Below are positions 52,343-62,704 of a stretch of 64,000 nucleotides of DNA, piece by piece. The position numbers and the translations under genes are program-made. This DNA is from Bordetella genomosp. 11 (GTDB lineage Bacteria; Pseudomonadota; Gammaproteobacteria; Burkholderiales; Burkholderiaceae_B). The notes below the pieces were generated by a model, which saw only the letters and a list, made by a program, of their open reading frames with translations, searched no databases and was not told where the DNA came from. The stretch is from contig NZ_NEVS01000004.1 of assembly GCF_002261215.1 (NCBI RefSeq), positions 1,922,001 through 1,986,000 of the forward strand, written 5' to 3'. Numbering within the stretch: position 1 is the stretch's first letter; every line of letters starts with the position of its first letter.

Positions 52343-55300
52343 TTAAATTTCTCCGAAACCTCCTCCGCCCGGCGTCTCGACGACGAAGACATCTCCGGCT
52401 TGCAAGTCGGTGCTGTCCTGCGGGCCCAGGGGCTGGATGCGCCCATCGGCTCGTTCCACGTAGTTGCGCCCCATTTGCCCCGGCTGGCCTCCCTGAAGGC
52501 CGAATGGCGCGTAGCGGCGGTTGTTCGACAGGATCGCCGCAGTCATGGGCTCCAGGAAGCGCAGCTTGCGGATGCCGCCGTCGCCGCCGCGATAGCGTCC
52601 CTTGCCGCCGGATCCATGACGGATTTCGTAGGATTCCAGGCGCACCGGGAAGCGCAGCTCCAGGACTTCCGGGTCGGTCAGGCGCGAGTTCGTCATATGG
52701 GCCTGCACCACGGACTGGCCGTCGAAACCGTGCCGGGTATCCGTGGGGTCGTCGATGCGCGCGGGCCCTGCCCCGGTACCGCCGGAAATGGTCTCGTAGT
52801 ACTGGTAGCGCGCATTGCCGAACGTCAGGTTGTTCATGGTGCCCTGGCTGGCGGCCAGCACGCCCAGCGCGCCATACAGCGCGTTGACGATGCACATGGA
52901 GGTCTCGACGTTGCCGGCAACGACCGACGCGGGCGGGTTGGGACGCAGCATGGAGCCCGCGGGAACGATGATCTCCAGGGGCTTCAGGCCGCCGGCGTTC
53001 AAGGGGATCTCGTCGTCCACCAGCGTGCGGAAGACGTACAGGACCGCCGCGACGGCGATCGCTCCCGGCGCGTTGAAATTATTGTCCAGCTGCGGCGAGG
53101 TGCCGGTGAAATCCACCACGGCGCTGCGCGCCGACTGGTCCACCCGCACGGCCACGCGTATCACGGCCCCGTTATCCAGCGGGTATTCGTAGCTGCCGTC
53201 CTTCAGCACCGAAATCACGCGGCGCACGGCCTCCTCGGCGTTATCCTGCACGTGGCCCATATAGGCGCGCACCACATCCAGGCCGAAGTGGTCGCACATG
53301 CGCAGCAATTCCTGCACGCCTTTCTCGTTGGCGGCAATCTGCGCCCGCATGTCGGCGATATTCTGGTCCGGGTTGCGGGCCGGCCATTTGCCGGAGCCAA
53401 GGATGTCGCGCGCTTCCTTTTCGCGGAACTCGCCGTCCCGTACCAGTTGAAAGTTCGTGAAAAGAACGCCCTCGTCTTCCACGGTACGCGAATCGGGCGG
53501 CATCGAGCCTGGCGTGGTGCCGCCGATGTCGGCATGGTGGCCGCGCGAGCCCACGTAGAACAGGATGTCGCGGCCGGCACCGTCGAAGACCGGCGTGATG
53601 ACGGTCACGTCGGGCAGATGGGTGCCGCCATGGTAGGGATCGTTGACGACGTAGGCATCGCCGGGTTTCATGCGCCCCGCGTTGGCCTGCATCACGGTGC
53701 GGATGGATTCCCCCATGGACCCCAGGTGCACGGGCATATGGGGCGCATTGGCGATCAGGTTGCCCTGGTCGTCGAAGATGGCGCACGAAAAGTCCAGGCG
53801 CTCCTTGATGTTGACCGAATAGGCGGTATTCTGCAGCCGATAGCCCATCTGCTCGGCGATGGACATGAAGAGGTTGTTGAATACTTCCAGCATGACCGGA
53901 TCGGCCTGCGTGCCGACGGCGCGCCGCTGCGGCCTGGCCTGCACCCGGCGCAGCACGAGATGGTCGCGCGGCGTCAGTTCGGCCCGCCAGCCGGGCTCCA
54001 CCACGGTGGTCTGGTTCTTTTCCGAGATGATGGCCGGGCCATCCACCAGGTCGCCGGGGGTCATGTCGTCGCGCACGTAGAGCGGTGTCTCGCGCCAGGC
54101 GCCGCCGCTGTACATGCGCACGCCGCGCCGCGCCGCCAGCGGTCCCGTCCGGCGCGCCGGTACCGGCGCCTCGGTCACGGGCTCGCCGCCGCCGGTCGCC
54201 TCTACCGAGATCGTTTCCACGACCAGCTCGCGCCCCGGCATCAAAAAGGAATAGCGCTGGCGGTACGCCGCTTCGAAGTCGGCCCGCGCCTGAGCGGACG
54301 GGCCGAAAGAGACTTCCAGGGCGGTATCGGTGCCGCGATATTTCAGATGCAGGCGGCGCTGTACCGTGATCGCCTCCGGCGCGACGTGCTGCCGCCGCAG
54401 TTCGGCGACGGCATCGCCCGCGAGGGCATCGAGTTCCTGCCCGAGCTCGGCCACCAAGGCCTCGTCCAGGACCTTTTCCACGGTTTTCTGCCGCATCTCG
54501 GTCTGGTCGGCCAGGCCCATGCCATAGGCCGACAACACCCCCGCCAGGGGATGGGCGAATACCGTCGTCATGCCAAGGGCGTCCGCCACCAGGCAGGCGT
54601 GCTGGCCGCCGGCCCCGCCGAACACCGTCAGGGCGTACTCGGTCACGTCATGGCCGCGCTGCACGGAAATGCGCTTGATGGCCTCGGCCATGTTGCCCAC
54701 CGCGATTTCCAGGAAACCTTCGGCCAGTTGCTCCGGCGTCATATCGCGGCCGGTCTCGGCCTTCACGCGGGCGGCCATCTCGATGAACCCCTGTTCGGCG
54801 GCCGCGCGGTCCAGCGGCTGATCCGCATGGGGGCCGAACACGCGGGGGAAGAAGTCCGGCTGAATCTTGCCGAGCAGCACATTGCAGTCCGTGACCGCCA
54901 AGGGGCCTCCGCGCCGATAGCAGGCCGGCCCCGGATTGGCACCGGCGGAATCCGGCCCGACACGCAGCCGCGCGCCGTCGAAATGCAGGATGGACCCGCC
55001 GCCGGCGGCGACGGTATGAATGCTCATCATCGGCGCGCGCATGCGCACGCCGGCCACCTGGGTCTCGAATTCGCGTTCGAATTCACCCGCGTAGTGCGAT
55101 ACGTCGGTGGAAGTCCCGCCCATGTCGAAGCCGATGACCTGGCGGAAACCCGCGAGCTCGCTGGTGCGCACCATACCGACGATGCCGCCGGCCGGCCCGG
55201 ACAGGATGGCGTCCTTGCCACGGAAGCGATGCGCGTCGGTCAGGCCGCCGCTGGACTGCATGAACATCAGGCGGATACCGGGCAGTTCGCTGGCGACCTG

Positions 55301-55966
55301 CTCCACATAGCGCATCAGGATGGGCGACAGGTAGGCATCGACCACCGTGGTATCGCCGCGCGATACGTACTTGATCAGCGGACTGACCTCATGCGAGACG
55401 GAAACCTGGGTGAACCCCACTTCGCGCGCCAGCATGGCGGCCCGCTGTTCATGCCGCGGCTCGCGCCAGGCATGCATGAAGACGATGGCGACGGCACGCA
55501 CGCCCTGATCGTAGCTGGCCTGCAAATCGCTGCGCAGCGCGGCCTCGTCCAGCGCCGTAACGACCGCGCCATCCGCGCCGATGCGTTCTGCGGCTTCGAT
55601 AACGCCGTCGTACAGCATTTCGGGCAGGACGACGTTACGGTCGAACAGCCGGGGACGGTTCTGGTAGGCGATGCGCAGGCCATCGCGGAAGCCGCGCGTG
55701 GTCACCAGCACCGTGCGTTCGCCCTTGCGCTCCAGCAGCGCATTGGTGGCCACGGTGGTGCCCATCTTGACGCAGTCCACCTGGTCGGCGGGCACCGGCT
55801 GGCCCGGCGCCAGGCCGAGCAGCTTGCGGATGCCGGCGACGGCCGCGTCGCGGTACTGCTCGGGATTCTCGGAAAGCATCTTGATGGTGGTGGTGGTCCC
55901 GTCGGGACGACGGCCCACGATGTCCGTGAACGTGCCGCCACGGTCGACCCAAAATTGCCACTTCAT
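52343..55966 (-). CDS. 5-oxoprolinase / hydantoinase, fused HyuA-HyuB (OPLAH type)
   Basis: A 1207-residue fused enzyme. The N-terminal HyuA half has the ATP-binding acetate-kinase-like motifs [55 protein letters not shown] and [14 protein letters not shown] glycine-rich stretch [12 protein letters not shown]. The C-terminal HyuB half has DYECAIFD-like [46 protein letters not shown] and the terminal PGGGGFGEI. Eukaryotic and many bacterial 5-oxoprolinases have this fusion and length and hydrolyse pyroglutamate to glutamate with ATP. The hydantoinase alternative cannot be excluded. ATG 55966 ([11 protein letters not shown]) has GGGA about 7 nt upstream. Between a MarR-type regulator and the GlnHPQ-like importer on one strand. 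Confidence 0.9.
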   Translation of the reverse strand: MKWQFWVDRGGTFTDIVGRRPDGTTTTIKMLSENPEQYRDAAVAGIRKLLGLAPGQPVPADQVDCVKMGTTVATNALLERKGERTVLVTTRGFRDGLRIAYQNRPRLFDRNVVLPEMLYDGVIEAAERIGADGAVVTALDEAALRSDLQASYDQGVRAVAIVFMHAWREPRHEQRAAMLAREVGFTQVSVSHEVSPLIKYVSRGDTTVVDAYLSPILMRYVEQVASELPGIRLMFMQSSGGLTDAHRFRGKDAILSGPAGGIVGMVRTSELAGFRQVIGFDMGGTSTDVSHYAGEFEREFETQVAGVRMRAPMMSIHTVAAGGGSILHFDGARLRVGPDSAGANPGPACYRRGGPLAVTDCNVLLGKIQPDFFPRVFGPHADQPLDRAAAEQGFIEMAARVKAETGRDMTPEQLAEGFLEIAVGNMAEAIKRISVQRGHDVTEYALTVFGGAGGQHACLVADALGMTTVFAHPLAGVLSAYGMGLADQTEMRQKTVEKVLDEALVAELGQELDALAGDAVAELRRQHVAPEAITVQRRLHLKYRGTDTALEVSFGPSAQARADFEAAYRQRYSFLMPGRELVVETISVEATGGGEPVTEAPVPARRTGPLAARRGVRMYSGGAWRETPLYVRDDMTPGDLVDGPAIISEKNQTTVVEPGWRAELTPRDHLVLRRVQARPQRRAVGTQADPVMLEVFNNLFMSIAEQMGYRLQNTAYSVNIKERLDFSCAIFDDQGNLIANAPHMPVHLGSMGESIRTVMQANAGRMKPGDAYVVNDPYHGGTHLPDVTVITPVFDGAGRDILFYVGSRGHHADIGGTTPGSMPPDSRTVEDEGVLFTNFQLVRDGEFREKEARDILGSGKWPARNPDQNIADMRAQIAANEKGVQELLRMCDHFGLDVVRAYMGHVQDNAEEAVRRVISVLKDGSYEYPLDNGAVIRVAVRVDQSARSAVVDFTGTSPQLDNNFNAPGAIAVAAVLYVFRTLVDDEIPLNAGGLKPLEIIVPAGSMLRPNPPASVVAGNVETSMCIVNALYGALGVLAASQGTMNNLTFGNARYQYYETISGGTGAGPARIDDPTDTRHGFDGQSVVQAHMTNSRLTDPEVLELRFPVRLESYEIRHGSGGKGRYRGGDGGIRKLRFLEPMTAAILSNNRRYAPFGLQGGQPGQMGRNYVERADGRIQPLGPQDSTDLQAGDVFVVETPGGGGFGEI

Positions 55967-56025
55967 AGCGATTCCCATACTGTTTCGGAAGAAAGACAAG
56001 AACCAGGGCCCGGCCCTGGCTGATC

Positions 56026-56547
56026 CTAGAGCGACGTGGCCGCGCGGGCGGCCTGGTCATAAACGCCGGACAGGCCGCGCAGCAGATTGGCCAGGTCCTG
56101 TGAAAACTCCAATCCGCTGCTGGCCGCAGGCAGGCCGTCGATCAGGCAGCGTTCGCGCACCTCGACATAGCGGGCGATAACGTCGCTGCCCTTGGGCGTG
56201 ACGGAGTAAACGACCTCTTTGCCGTTACGCTGCCCCTGCACCACGCCCAGACGCTCCAGCTTTTTCAGCGAATAGTTGACGATGTGCGTGTCCTCGATAT
56301 TCAGCGTGAAGCAGATGTCGGCCAGCTTCTTGCCGCGCTGCCGGTGATACACGTGATGCAGGACGATCACGTCGATGGAAGTCAGGTCCGGCAGGCCGGC
56401 GGCCGCCATGCAGCGCACGATCCAGCGGTTGAACGCATGTCCGGCAATCATCAGGCCGAACTCCACCGAGGAAAGATCCGGCGCGCGATCGGACACCAGG
56501 TGCGAAGAAGCCGCAATCGGCGGCTTGGGGTCGTGTGAAACGCTCAT
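56026..56547 (-). CDS. MarR-type winged-helix transcriptional regulator
   Basis: A 173-residue winged-helix protein. The DNA-binding domain spans about residues 55-125 ([50 protein letters not shown], wing [17 protein letters not shown]). A helical C-terminus follows for dimerisation. Start ATG 56547 ([10 protein letters not shown]) is chosen because upstream residues lack similarity. It is the first of the leftward genes followed by the 5-oxoprolinase and importer genes, separated by only 59 bp, so it probably regulates that operon and itself through the palindrome at 56679-56703. Confidence 0.88.
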   Translation of the reverse strand: MSVSHDPKPPIAASSHLVSDRAPDLSSVEFGLMIAGHAFNRWIVRCMAAAGLPDLTSIDVIVLHHVYHRQRGKKLADICFTLNIEDTHIVNYSLKKLERLGVVQGQRNGKEVVYSVTPKGSDVIARYVEVRERCLIDGLPAASSGLEFSQDLANLLRGLSGVYDQAARAATSL

Positions 56548-56678
56548 AGCGAAGCCCGGGAGGTGGATGGGGAACATCGCACGGCGGCCGGCCGTACGGA
56601 CGCGGCGCCGGCAAGCAGCATTGGCCGGTTCACGCCCGCATGCGGACTCCACCATGCGCTGACGGCCGAATAATAATG

Positions 56679-56703
56679 TTTCGTTGATAAATTATCAACG
56701 AAA
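56679..56703. promoter_or_regulatory. Palindromic operator upstream of MarR-type gene
   Basis: A perfect inverted repeat with 11-bp arms, TTTCGTTGATA and TATCAACGAAA, separated by AAT. The TTGATA-N3-TATCAA core is typical of MarR-family operators. A further half-site-like ATATCAAT follows at 56703-56710. It lies about 130 bp upstream of the regulator's ATG in the only AT-rich part of the gap and is the obvious candidate for autoregulation. Confidence 0.7.
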
Positions 56704-56822
56704 TATCAATCAAATCGGGTTCACCCCAGGTCGCGCGGCCCAGGAGCGCTCCGGGGCCCTGCCCAGGACGCCGCAAGGGGAGGCGCGCGCCGATATGGCG
56801 ACTGCGCGCCCACAGAGAGAAC

Positions 56823-57710
56823 TCAGCGCGCGGGGGCTCCCCCGTTCGGATCGAGCTGCACGCCCTCTACCCCCTTGAGCGTGGACCCCGCCCCACCTCC
56901 GCTGCCCGCCTGGGCCGGCGCCGCGGGCGGTGCGGTCGAAGGAACGGCGGGAGATGCGTCGCCCGCAGCGGGCGCGGGAGACGGCGAAGATGGCGGACGC
57001 GCGGCCCCCGCGGCGCCGCCGCGCGCCATGCCGCGCAATTGCGCCTCTCGTTCGTTGGCGGCCTGCCTAAGCTCGTCGGCCAATTCCTGGTGCTTGGCCG
57101 ACGCGGCCCATGCGGCGGCATCCAGGCCCTGGAGATTGCGGTTGGTCGCGTCCGCACCGGCCTTGAGCAGCAGCTCGACCATTTCGCGGCTACCCGACAG
57201 GCCGGCCATCATCAGCGGCGTAGTGCCGTCCGGGCCGGGCGCGTTGACGATGGCGTCCTGCGCCATCAGCAGCTTGGCGACATCGATCTGCGCCTTGGAT
57301 GCCGCATAGTGCAGCGGCGTCCATCCCAGTCGGTTGACGTGGGCGCCGCGCGCGATCAGGGCTCGCGCCCGCTGCGTTTGGCCCTGGATCGCCAGATACA
57401 TGAGCGGGGTTTCGTCATGGTCATTGGCGGCGTTGACGTCCGTGCGGCGATCGGCAGCGAGTACGTCGTAGACATGCCAGGCGCCATCCCGTATGGCCTG
57501 CATGATGGCGGGTTGCCCCTTGATGCGCGTATTCGGGTCCCAGCCCTGGGCCAGCAGCGCGCGTATATCGTCGGCGCGATCGTTGGCGACGATGACGGGC
57601 GCATTGGCGGGATCTTCCGCGCGCGACTGGCCTGGCATGGCGATGGCGACCAGCGCGGCCGTTCCCAGGGTGGCAAGGTAGCGCGATCGCGTCGAGTAAA
57701 TATCTTTCAT
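56823..57710 (-). CDS. Exported ankyrin-repeat protein
   Basis: A 295-residue protein with a signal peptide (SRYLATLGTAALVAIAMPGQSRAED). About five ankyrin repeats at residues 38-210 carry clear consensus pieces: DETPLMYLAIQGQTQRARALIARGAHVN, WTPLHYAASKAQIDVAKLLMAQ, and GTTPLMMAGLSGSREMVELLLKAGAD. The low-complexity Pro/Ala/Ser/Gly tail (about 225-295) looks disordered. Such periplasmic ankyrin proteins bind partner proteins; a role next to catalase is known in some bacteria, but no catalase is here. It follows tatD on the same strand after 228 bp in which I see no gene or terminator. Confidence 0.88.
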   Translation of the reverse strand: MKDIYSTRSRYLATLGTAALVAIAMPGQSRAEDPANAPVIVANDRADDIRALLAQGWDPNTRIKGQPAIMQAIRDGAWHVYDVLAADRRTDVNAANDHDETPLMYLAIQGQTQRARALIARGAHVNRLGWTPLHYAASKAQIDVAKLLMAQDAIVNAPGPDGTTPLMMAGLSGSREMVELLLKAGADATNRNLQGLDAAAWAASAKHQELADELRQAANEREAQLRGMARGGAAGAARPPSSPSPAPAAGDASPAVPSTAPPAAPAQAGSGGGAGSTLKGVEGVQLDPNGGAPAR

Positions 57711-57938
57711 ATCAGTCCCTTATACTTGAAAGTGAAGGGGATTTCTGAAGAATGGACAGCGCAGTCCGCCTCCAAGCGATCCCCAAGCAAGGGACACGCC
57801 GGCGCGATCACCCCCACAAGAAACCGCGCGAGGGGCGACGCCTGCACGGCTGGCCCCGGCGAGACTGGGAGGTCCCGTCCAGGTGCGGCGGCGGGTACCC
57901 TCGATTCCCCGGCCCCATCGTTTAAAGTGAATTCTTTA

Positions 57939-58709
57939 TTACCGCTCTATCTTACTGAATAAATTGAAGAAATTTTCTGTCGAAGCGGCCGCGATATCGC
58001 TGGCGGGCAGGCCTTTCAGATCCGCGATTTTCTCTGCGACGTGGATTACCTTGGAGGGATCGTTCAGCTTTCCGCGATATGGCACCGGCGCCAGATAAGG
58101 CGAGTCGGTCTCGATCAACAGCCTGTCCAGCGGCATGCGGGTAGCGACGTCGTGCAGCACCGTGGCGTTCTTGAAAGTCACGATACCCGAAAGCGATATA
58201 TGGAAATTCAGGTCCATGGCCGCCTGCGCCACCTCCCAGGACTCGGTGAAGCAGTGCATGACGCCGCCGACTTCCTCCGCCCTTTCCTCGCGCATGATCC
58301 GCAGCGTGTCCTCGGCGGACGAACGCGTATGGATGATCAACGGCAGCCCCGCGTCGCGCGCGGCCCGGATATGTACGCGAAAGCGGTCGCGCTGCCAGTC
58401 CAGCGGCTCGCTCAGCCGGTAATAGTCCAGCCCCGTCTCGCCGATGGCGACCACTTTGGGGTCGGCGGCCAGCGCGACCAGCTCTTCGGACGAAGGATCG
58501 TGCGTGTCCTCGTAGTCCGGATGCACGCCCACCGAAGCCCACAGGTTGCGGTGCGGCTTGACCAGCGCCATCAGCCCGGGCCAGTCCGGCATGGCGACAC
58601 TGACCACCAGGGCGTGCGTGACCCGGTTCGCCGCCATGCGCTCCAGGATGTCCGGCAGGTTTTCCGCCAGTTCGGGAAAATTCAAATGACAGTGGGAATC
58701 TACGTACAT
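57939..58709 (-). CDS. tatD: TatD-family metal-dependent hydrolase (DNase)
   Basis: A 256-residue TIM-barrel hydrolase. Metal ligands: HxH in VDSHCHLNF, Glu in VAIGETGLDYYR, His in LPLIIHTRSS, His in VGGVMHCFTES, and Asp in LLIETDSPYLAP. TatD/YcfH enzymes are 3'-5' exonucleases active on DNA. Position downstream of holB and tmk is that of ycfH in many bacteria, so YcfH is an equally good name. Complete and of standard length. Confidence 0.95.
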   Translation of the reverse strand: MYVDSHCHLNFPELAENLPDILERMAANRVTHALVVSVAMPDWPGLMALVKPHRNLWASVGVHPDYEDTHDPSSEELVALAADPKVVAIGETGLDYYRLSEPLDWQRDRFRVHIRAARDAGLPLIIHTRSSAEDTLRIMREERAEEVGGVMHCFTESWEVAQAAMDLNFHISLSGIVTFKNATVLHDVATRMPLDRLLIETDSPYLAPVPYRGKLNDPSKVIHVAEKIADLKGLPASDIAAASTENFFNLFSKIER

Positions 58710-58820
58710 AGCGATATCAGTAGTCCATGGCGCTTGACGGCCCCTCGCGCCGGGAAAACCGCCGTGGCCACACCGGGGATGCCGTGGATCGGACGCCGCC
58801 GGTGCGTCGGCGGGTATGTT

Positions 58821-59885
58821 TCATTGGCAAGATAGCACCACGCGCTGCAGCGCGGCATGGGCGAACAATTTGGCATTCAACGGGTGCCCGGCCAAGGCGC
58901 GCTGGCGCGTCAGCCAGCGCGCGCCCTCGGCCATCTTCGCCGCGTCCGCCCGCGCCGCGGTTCGCGCCACGGCGGATGCCAGGGCCGGGAAATAACGCGA
59001 TGGCGCGCCGACGCCGGCCAGCATCAGGTCCACGTAGAAGCGCTGCAGCGCGTCGATCCATTCGACGGCGGGCAGCTTGTCCAACAGATCGGCCAGCGCC
59101 CCCACATCGGGGGACCGCCCTTGCGCCAGCGGCCCGGCCAGTTGTTCCAGCCAGGGCGGGCACGCGCTTTCCCCGGTTTGCGCCAGGCGCAGCGCCCCCA
59201 AAGGCGCGCCGCCCGCCGCGGCCAGCCACGCCGGGGCATCGCCGATATCCTGCGATTCCAGCCACTGCAAGGCCACCTGCCGCGATGGCGTCGCCAGGGG
59301 CAGGCGCCGGCAGCGCGATAGCAGCGTGGGCAGCAGGCGGTCCGGCGCATCGGCCACCAGCAGGAAGACGGTGTGCTCGGGCGGTTCCTCCAGCACCTTC
59401 AGCAAGGCGTTGGCGGAAATCACGTTCAGGGCCTGGGCCGGATACAGCAGCGCCACCCGCCAGCCCCCGCGATGCGTCGCGGTATTGAACCAGGACTCCA
59501 GCGCCCGGATCTGATCGACCCGGATGTCCTTGGACGGCGCGCGCTTGCTGCCCGCCCCGCCCGTCGTTGCGCCGGACGCGGCCTCCGCGTCGTCCGATTC
59601 CGCCGCGGCCTCGGCCCCCTCTTCCAGCGCGATGGCCTCGGGCCGGATGCGCCGCAGGTCGGGATGGTTGCCGCTGGCAACCCAGGTACACGCCGCGCAT
59701 TCGCCACATGCCAGCCCTTCCCGGGGAGACTCGCATAACAGGCTGGCGGCCGCCGCCGACGCGAACTGCAGCTTGCCGATACCGGCCAGCCCGTGGATCA
59801 GCCAGGCATGGGCGAAACGGTCCCGCTGCGCCAGCCAGGCACGAGCGGTGTCGGTCTGCCAGGGAAGGAAGCGCGCCACGCTCAT
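58821..59885 (-). CDS. holB: DNA polymerase III delta' subunit
   Basis: A 354-residue clamp-loader subunit. It starts [41 protein letters not shown], has the four-cysteine zinc module ([16 protein letters not shown]) followed by [10 protein letters not shown], and the SRC-type finger [14 protein letters not shown] with [21 protein letters not shown]. As in other delta' proteins, the P-loop is degenerate (GLAGIGK). The insert at residues 90-120 ([18 protein letters not shown]) is low complexity. It overlaps tmk by 4 bp. It helps load the sliding clamp during replication. Confidence 0.95.
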   Translation of the reverse strand: MSVARFLPWQTDTARAWLAQRDRFAHAWLIHGLAGIGKLQFASAAAASLLCESPREGLACGECAACTWVASGNHPDLRRIRPEAIALEEGAEAAAESDDAEAASGATTGGAGSKRAPSKDIRVDQIRALESWFNTATHRGGWRVALLYPAQALNVISANALLKVLEEPPEHTVFLLVADAPDRLLPTLLSRCRRLPLATPSRQVALQWLESQDIGDAPAWLAAAGGAPLGALRLAQTGESACPPWLEQLAGPLAQGRSPDVGALADLLDKLPAVEWIDALQRFYVDLMLAGVGAPSRYFPALASAVARTAARADAAKMAEGARWLTRQRALAGHPLNAKLFAHAALQRVVLSCQ

Positions 59886-60508
59886 CGCGATGCGTCCACC
59901 AGCGCCTGGATATCGGTTGCAAGCTGCGCGCGTATCGCCGGGATATCGCGGCCGCCGTCGACGATGCGAAAGCGCGACGGATATGCCCTGGCCCGCGCCA
60001 GATAGGCATCGCGGGTGCGCTGGAAGAAAGCCGCGCCCTCGCTCTCGAAGCGATCCGGCGCCCGGGCATCCGCCAGCCGCGCGCGGGCGACTTCCAGCGG
60101 CACGTCGAACAGCCAGGTGCGGTCCGGCTGCAAGCCGGGATGCACCCATTGTTCCAGGACGGCCACGCGCTCGGCACCCAGCTGGCGGCCGCCGCCCTGA
60201 TAGGCATAAGTGGCGTCGGTGAAGCGGTCGCACACCACCCAGTCGCCCCGCGCGAGGGCGGGTTCGATCACCTGGCGCACGTGCTCGCAGCGCGCCGCGA
60301 ACATCAGCAGGGTTTCCGTATCCAGGCCCATGGCCTCGTGCAGCACCAGATCGCGCAGCCGCTCGCCCAATGCGGTACCGCCGGGTTCGCGGGTCGTGAC
60401 CACACGCACGCCATGGCCGCGCAGCGTTTCCGCGAGCCAGTCCGTGTGCGTGCTCTTGCCCGCGCCGTCCACGCCTTCCAGGGTGATGAACTTGCCGCGT
60501 AGCGTCAT
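59882..60508 (-). CDS. tmk: Thymidylate kinase
   Basis: A 208-residue kinase converting dTMP to dTDP. P-loop [29 protein letters not shown], the DRF/Y motif [19 protein letters not shown], and a lid with [22 protein letters not shown] 60508 overlaps the mltG stop by 4 bp, and its own stop overlaps holB by 4 bp, forming a tightly coupled mltG-tmk-holB unit. The long upstream frame extension is a shadow through mltG. Confidence 0.97.
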   Translation of the reverse strand: MTLRGKFITLEGVDGAGKSTHTDWLAETLRGHGVRVVTTREPGGTALGERLRDLVLHEAMGLDTETLLMFAARCEHVRQVIEPALARGDWVVCDRFTDATYAYQGGGRQLGAERVAVLEQWVHPGLQPDRTWLFDVPLEVARARLADARAPDRFESEGAAFFQRTRDAYLARARAYPSRFRIVDGGRDIPAIRAQLATDIQALVDASR

Positions 60509-61527
60509 GGCGCGCGATCCTTGCCTAGTATGTAGCGCGATACGTTGCGATTGTGGTCGGACAGCGTCGCGGAAAACTCGCTGGTGCCGTTGCCCCGCGA
60601 GACGAAATACAGGTAATTGTGATGCGCCGGCCGCACGGCAGCCAGCAACGCGGCGCGTCCGGGACTGGCGATCGGAGTGGGCGGCAGGCCGGGACGGGTA
60701 TAGGTATTCCACGGGGTGTCGGTCTGCAGGTCGCGGCGGCGGATACGGCCCTGGTAAGTGTCGCCCATGCCATAGATCACGGTGGGATCGGTCTGCAACG
60801 GCATGCCATCGCGCAGCCGGTTGATGAACACGCCGGCCACCCGGGTACGGTCCGCCGTGTCGCCGGTTTCCTTTTCGATGATGGACGCCAGGATAAGCGC
60901 CTGGTACGGCGTGGCGATCGGCAGGTCCGGGTCCCGTTCGGCCCAGATGCGGGCAAGGACCCGCTGCCCTTCCTGGTACGCGCGGCGCAAGAGGTCGAAA
61001 TCCGTGCTGCCGGGCGTGAAAACATAGGTATCGGGAAAAATCAGCCCTTCCATGCTGGTCGCGTCCGAGCCCAGCCGGCGCAGGAGTTCCGCGTCGTCGA
61101 TGTCGCCCAGTGTCTGCTTCACATCGGGGTTCTCGCGCAAGGCCTGGCGGATCTGCTTGAAAGTCCAGCCCTCGACGAAGGTGATCTGGCGCTGGGTCAT
61201 ATCGCCGCGAGCCAGGCGCTCCAATAGGCGCCAGGGGGTGTCGCCCTGGATGGCCTGGTAGCCGCCGGCCTTGATGAGCTTGTCCCGCTCGCTCAGGCGC
61301 GCCATCCAGACGAAGCCGTCTTCCCACAAGGGCACGCCGGCGGCGTTCAGGACCCGCGCGACGGCGCGCGGACTGCTGCCGGGATCGACGACGAAGTCGA
61401 TGCGTTCCGCCGGCAGGCGCAGCGTATGGTGCATCCAGTACCAGCCGGCGGCGCAGGCCGCGGCCGCGGCCAGCACGAGGACGAGCAGGAAGGCAAGAAA
61501 GAAAGTTAAGGCGGAGCGCTTCTTCAT
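60505..61527 (-). CDS. mltG: Endolytic murein transglycosylase MltG
   Basis: A 340-residue inner-membrane lytic transglycosylase that cleaves nascent glycan strands and may set chain length. A single N-terminal membrane segment ([26 protein letters not shown]) is followed by a LysM-like part and the YceG domain with [11 protein letters not shown], catalytic Glu in [35 protein letters not shown], and [21 protein letters not shown]. First gene of mltG-tmk-holB; divergent from ygfZ with a 165-bp gap. Confidence 0.96.
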   Translation of the reverse strand: MKKRSALTFFLAFLLVLVLAAAAACAAGWYWMHHTLRLPAERIDFVVDPGSSPRAVARVLNAAGVPLWEDGFVWMARLSERDKLIKAGGYQAIQGDTPWRLLERLARGDMTQRQITFVEGWTFKQIRQALRENPDVKQTLGDIDDAELLRRLGSDATSMEGLIFPDTYVFTPGSTDFDLLRRAYQEGQRVLARIWAERDPDLPIATPYQALILASIIEKETGDTADRTRVAGVFINRLRDGMPLQTDPTVIYGMGDTYQGRIRRRDLQTDTPWNTYTRPGLPPTPIASPGRAALLAAVRPAHHNYLYFVSRGNGTSEFSATLSDHNRNVSRYILGKDRAP

Positions 61528-61692
61528 GAGATTCAGCAGTTTAAAGGATTGGCGTCCGCCGCACCGGCGCGGGTGCCGGCCGTTGCGCCTATTCCCCGCG
61601 GCCTGCAGGGGCTGGGGCGGGCGGCCGCGGCGCCGGCGGTATCATCGGTGCTTTGGCATTTCGCATGGCCCTCGTGGCCTGCCCTGACATCA

Positions 61693-62688
61693 ATGACTGA
61701 CCTGCCTGTCGCTTCCTCCTCCCTTCCCCAGCCGCGCGCGCATCGCGCCGACCTGCCGACGCTGCAATGGATTTCGGCCGGCGGTGCCGACGCCATCGAG
61801 TTCCTGCACGGCCAGCTGACGCAGGATGTGCAAGCCCTGGCCGCCGATAACGCCGCCCTGGCCGGCTACTGCACCGCCAAGGGACGCTTGCTGGCCACCC
61901 TCGTCATGTGGCGCGCTGCCCCCGATGCCGCCGCTGCCGCCGACGCGCCGCGCCTGCACGCCCTGGTCCGCGCCGACGTCGCGGACGCCCTGCTCAAGCG
62001 GCTGCGCATGTTCGTCCTGCGGGCCAAGGTGACGCTCTCGAGCACGGCAGGGCACGTATCGGGCGTGTGGACGGATGCGGACCCGGCCGCGCTGGAGACG
62101 GCCGCGGGCGGCGCGCTGCCGCGCCAGGCATGGCGCCGCGCCGAATTGCCCAGCGGGACCTGGATCGCCGCGCCGTCGGCGCAGGGACAGCGCTGGTGGT
62201 GGATTGCCTCGCCGGCGCAATGGGAGGCCGCGACGGGGTTGCGCGCGGCGCTGGAGTCCGGCGATCCGCGGATCTGGCAGGCGGGCGACCTGGCCGCCGG
62301 TATCCCGTGGGTAGGCGCGGCCACGCAGGACCTGTTCATTCCGCAGACGGTCAACCTGGACCTGGCGGGTGGGGTCAGCTTCACCAAAGGCTGCTATCCC
62401 GGCCAGGAGGTGGTCGCGCGCAGCCATTACCGCGGAACCGTCAAGCGCCGCATGGCTTACGGCATCGTGCCCGGACAGGATGCTTCGGCCATCGCGGCCG
62501 GCGCGGATATTTACGATGCCACGCAACCCAACGAGCCCTGCGGGCGCGTGGTGGATGCAGCCGGCGTGCCGGATGCGGCCATCCTGTTCGAAACCAGCCT
62601 TGCCGCGCTGGCGACGGGCAATCTGCGGCTGGGCAGTACCGACGGCCCCGCGATACGCCCGCAGCCCTTGCCCTACGCGCTGGAGTAA
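61693..62688 (+). CDS. ygfZ: Folate-binding YgfZ/GcvT-like protein
   Basis: A 331-residue protein with GcvT-like fold and the family hallmark KGCYPGQEVVAR containing the invariant Cys. The N-terminal part has ADAIEFLHGQLTQDVQAL and YCTAKGRLLATLVMWR. YgfZ uses tetrahydrofolate and supports maturation or repair of certain Fe-S enzymes. ATG 61693 was chosen because the in-frame extension to 61549 lacks similarity. It is divergent from mltG, a very common pairing in betaproteobacteria, and convergent with proC. Confidence 0.94.
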   Translation: MTDLPVASSSLPQPRAHRADLPTLQWISAGGADAIEFLHGQLTQDVQALAADNAALAGYCTAKGRLLATLVMWRAAPDAAAAADAPRLHALVRADVADALLKRLRMFVLRAKVTLSSTAGHVSGVWTDADPAALETAAGGALPRQAWRRAELPSGTWIAAPSAQGQRWWWIASPAQWEAATGLRAALESGDPRIWQAGDLAAGIPWVGAATQDLFIPQTVNLDLAGGVSFTKGCYPGQEVVARSHYRGTVKRRMAYGIVPGQDASAIAAGADIYDATQPNEPCGRVVDAAGVPDAAILFETSLAALATGNLRLGSTDGPAIRPQPLPYALE

Positions 62689-62704
62689 GCGCCGGACGCG
62701 TTCC

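Noticed and set aside
52307..56023. A 1238-residue plus-strand open frame opposite the 5-oxoprolinase gene
   Set aside because: It is the antisense shadow of a GC-rich gene. The translation is His/Arg/Gly-rich, lacks domains, and the minus strand carries all the expected 5-oxoprolinase motifs.
56684..56878. A 64-residue frame starting inside the MarR-type operator
   Set aside because: The start lies within the palindrome, there is no ribosome site, and the C-terminal part is a shadow of the ankyrin gene.
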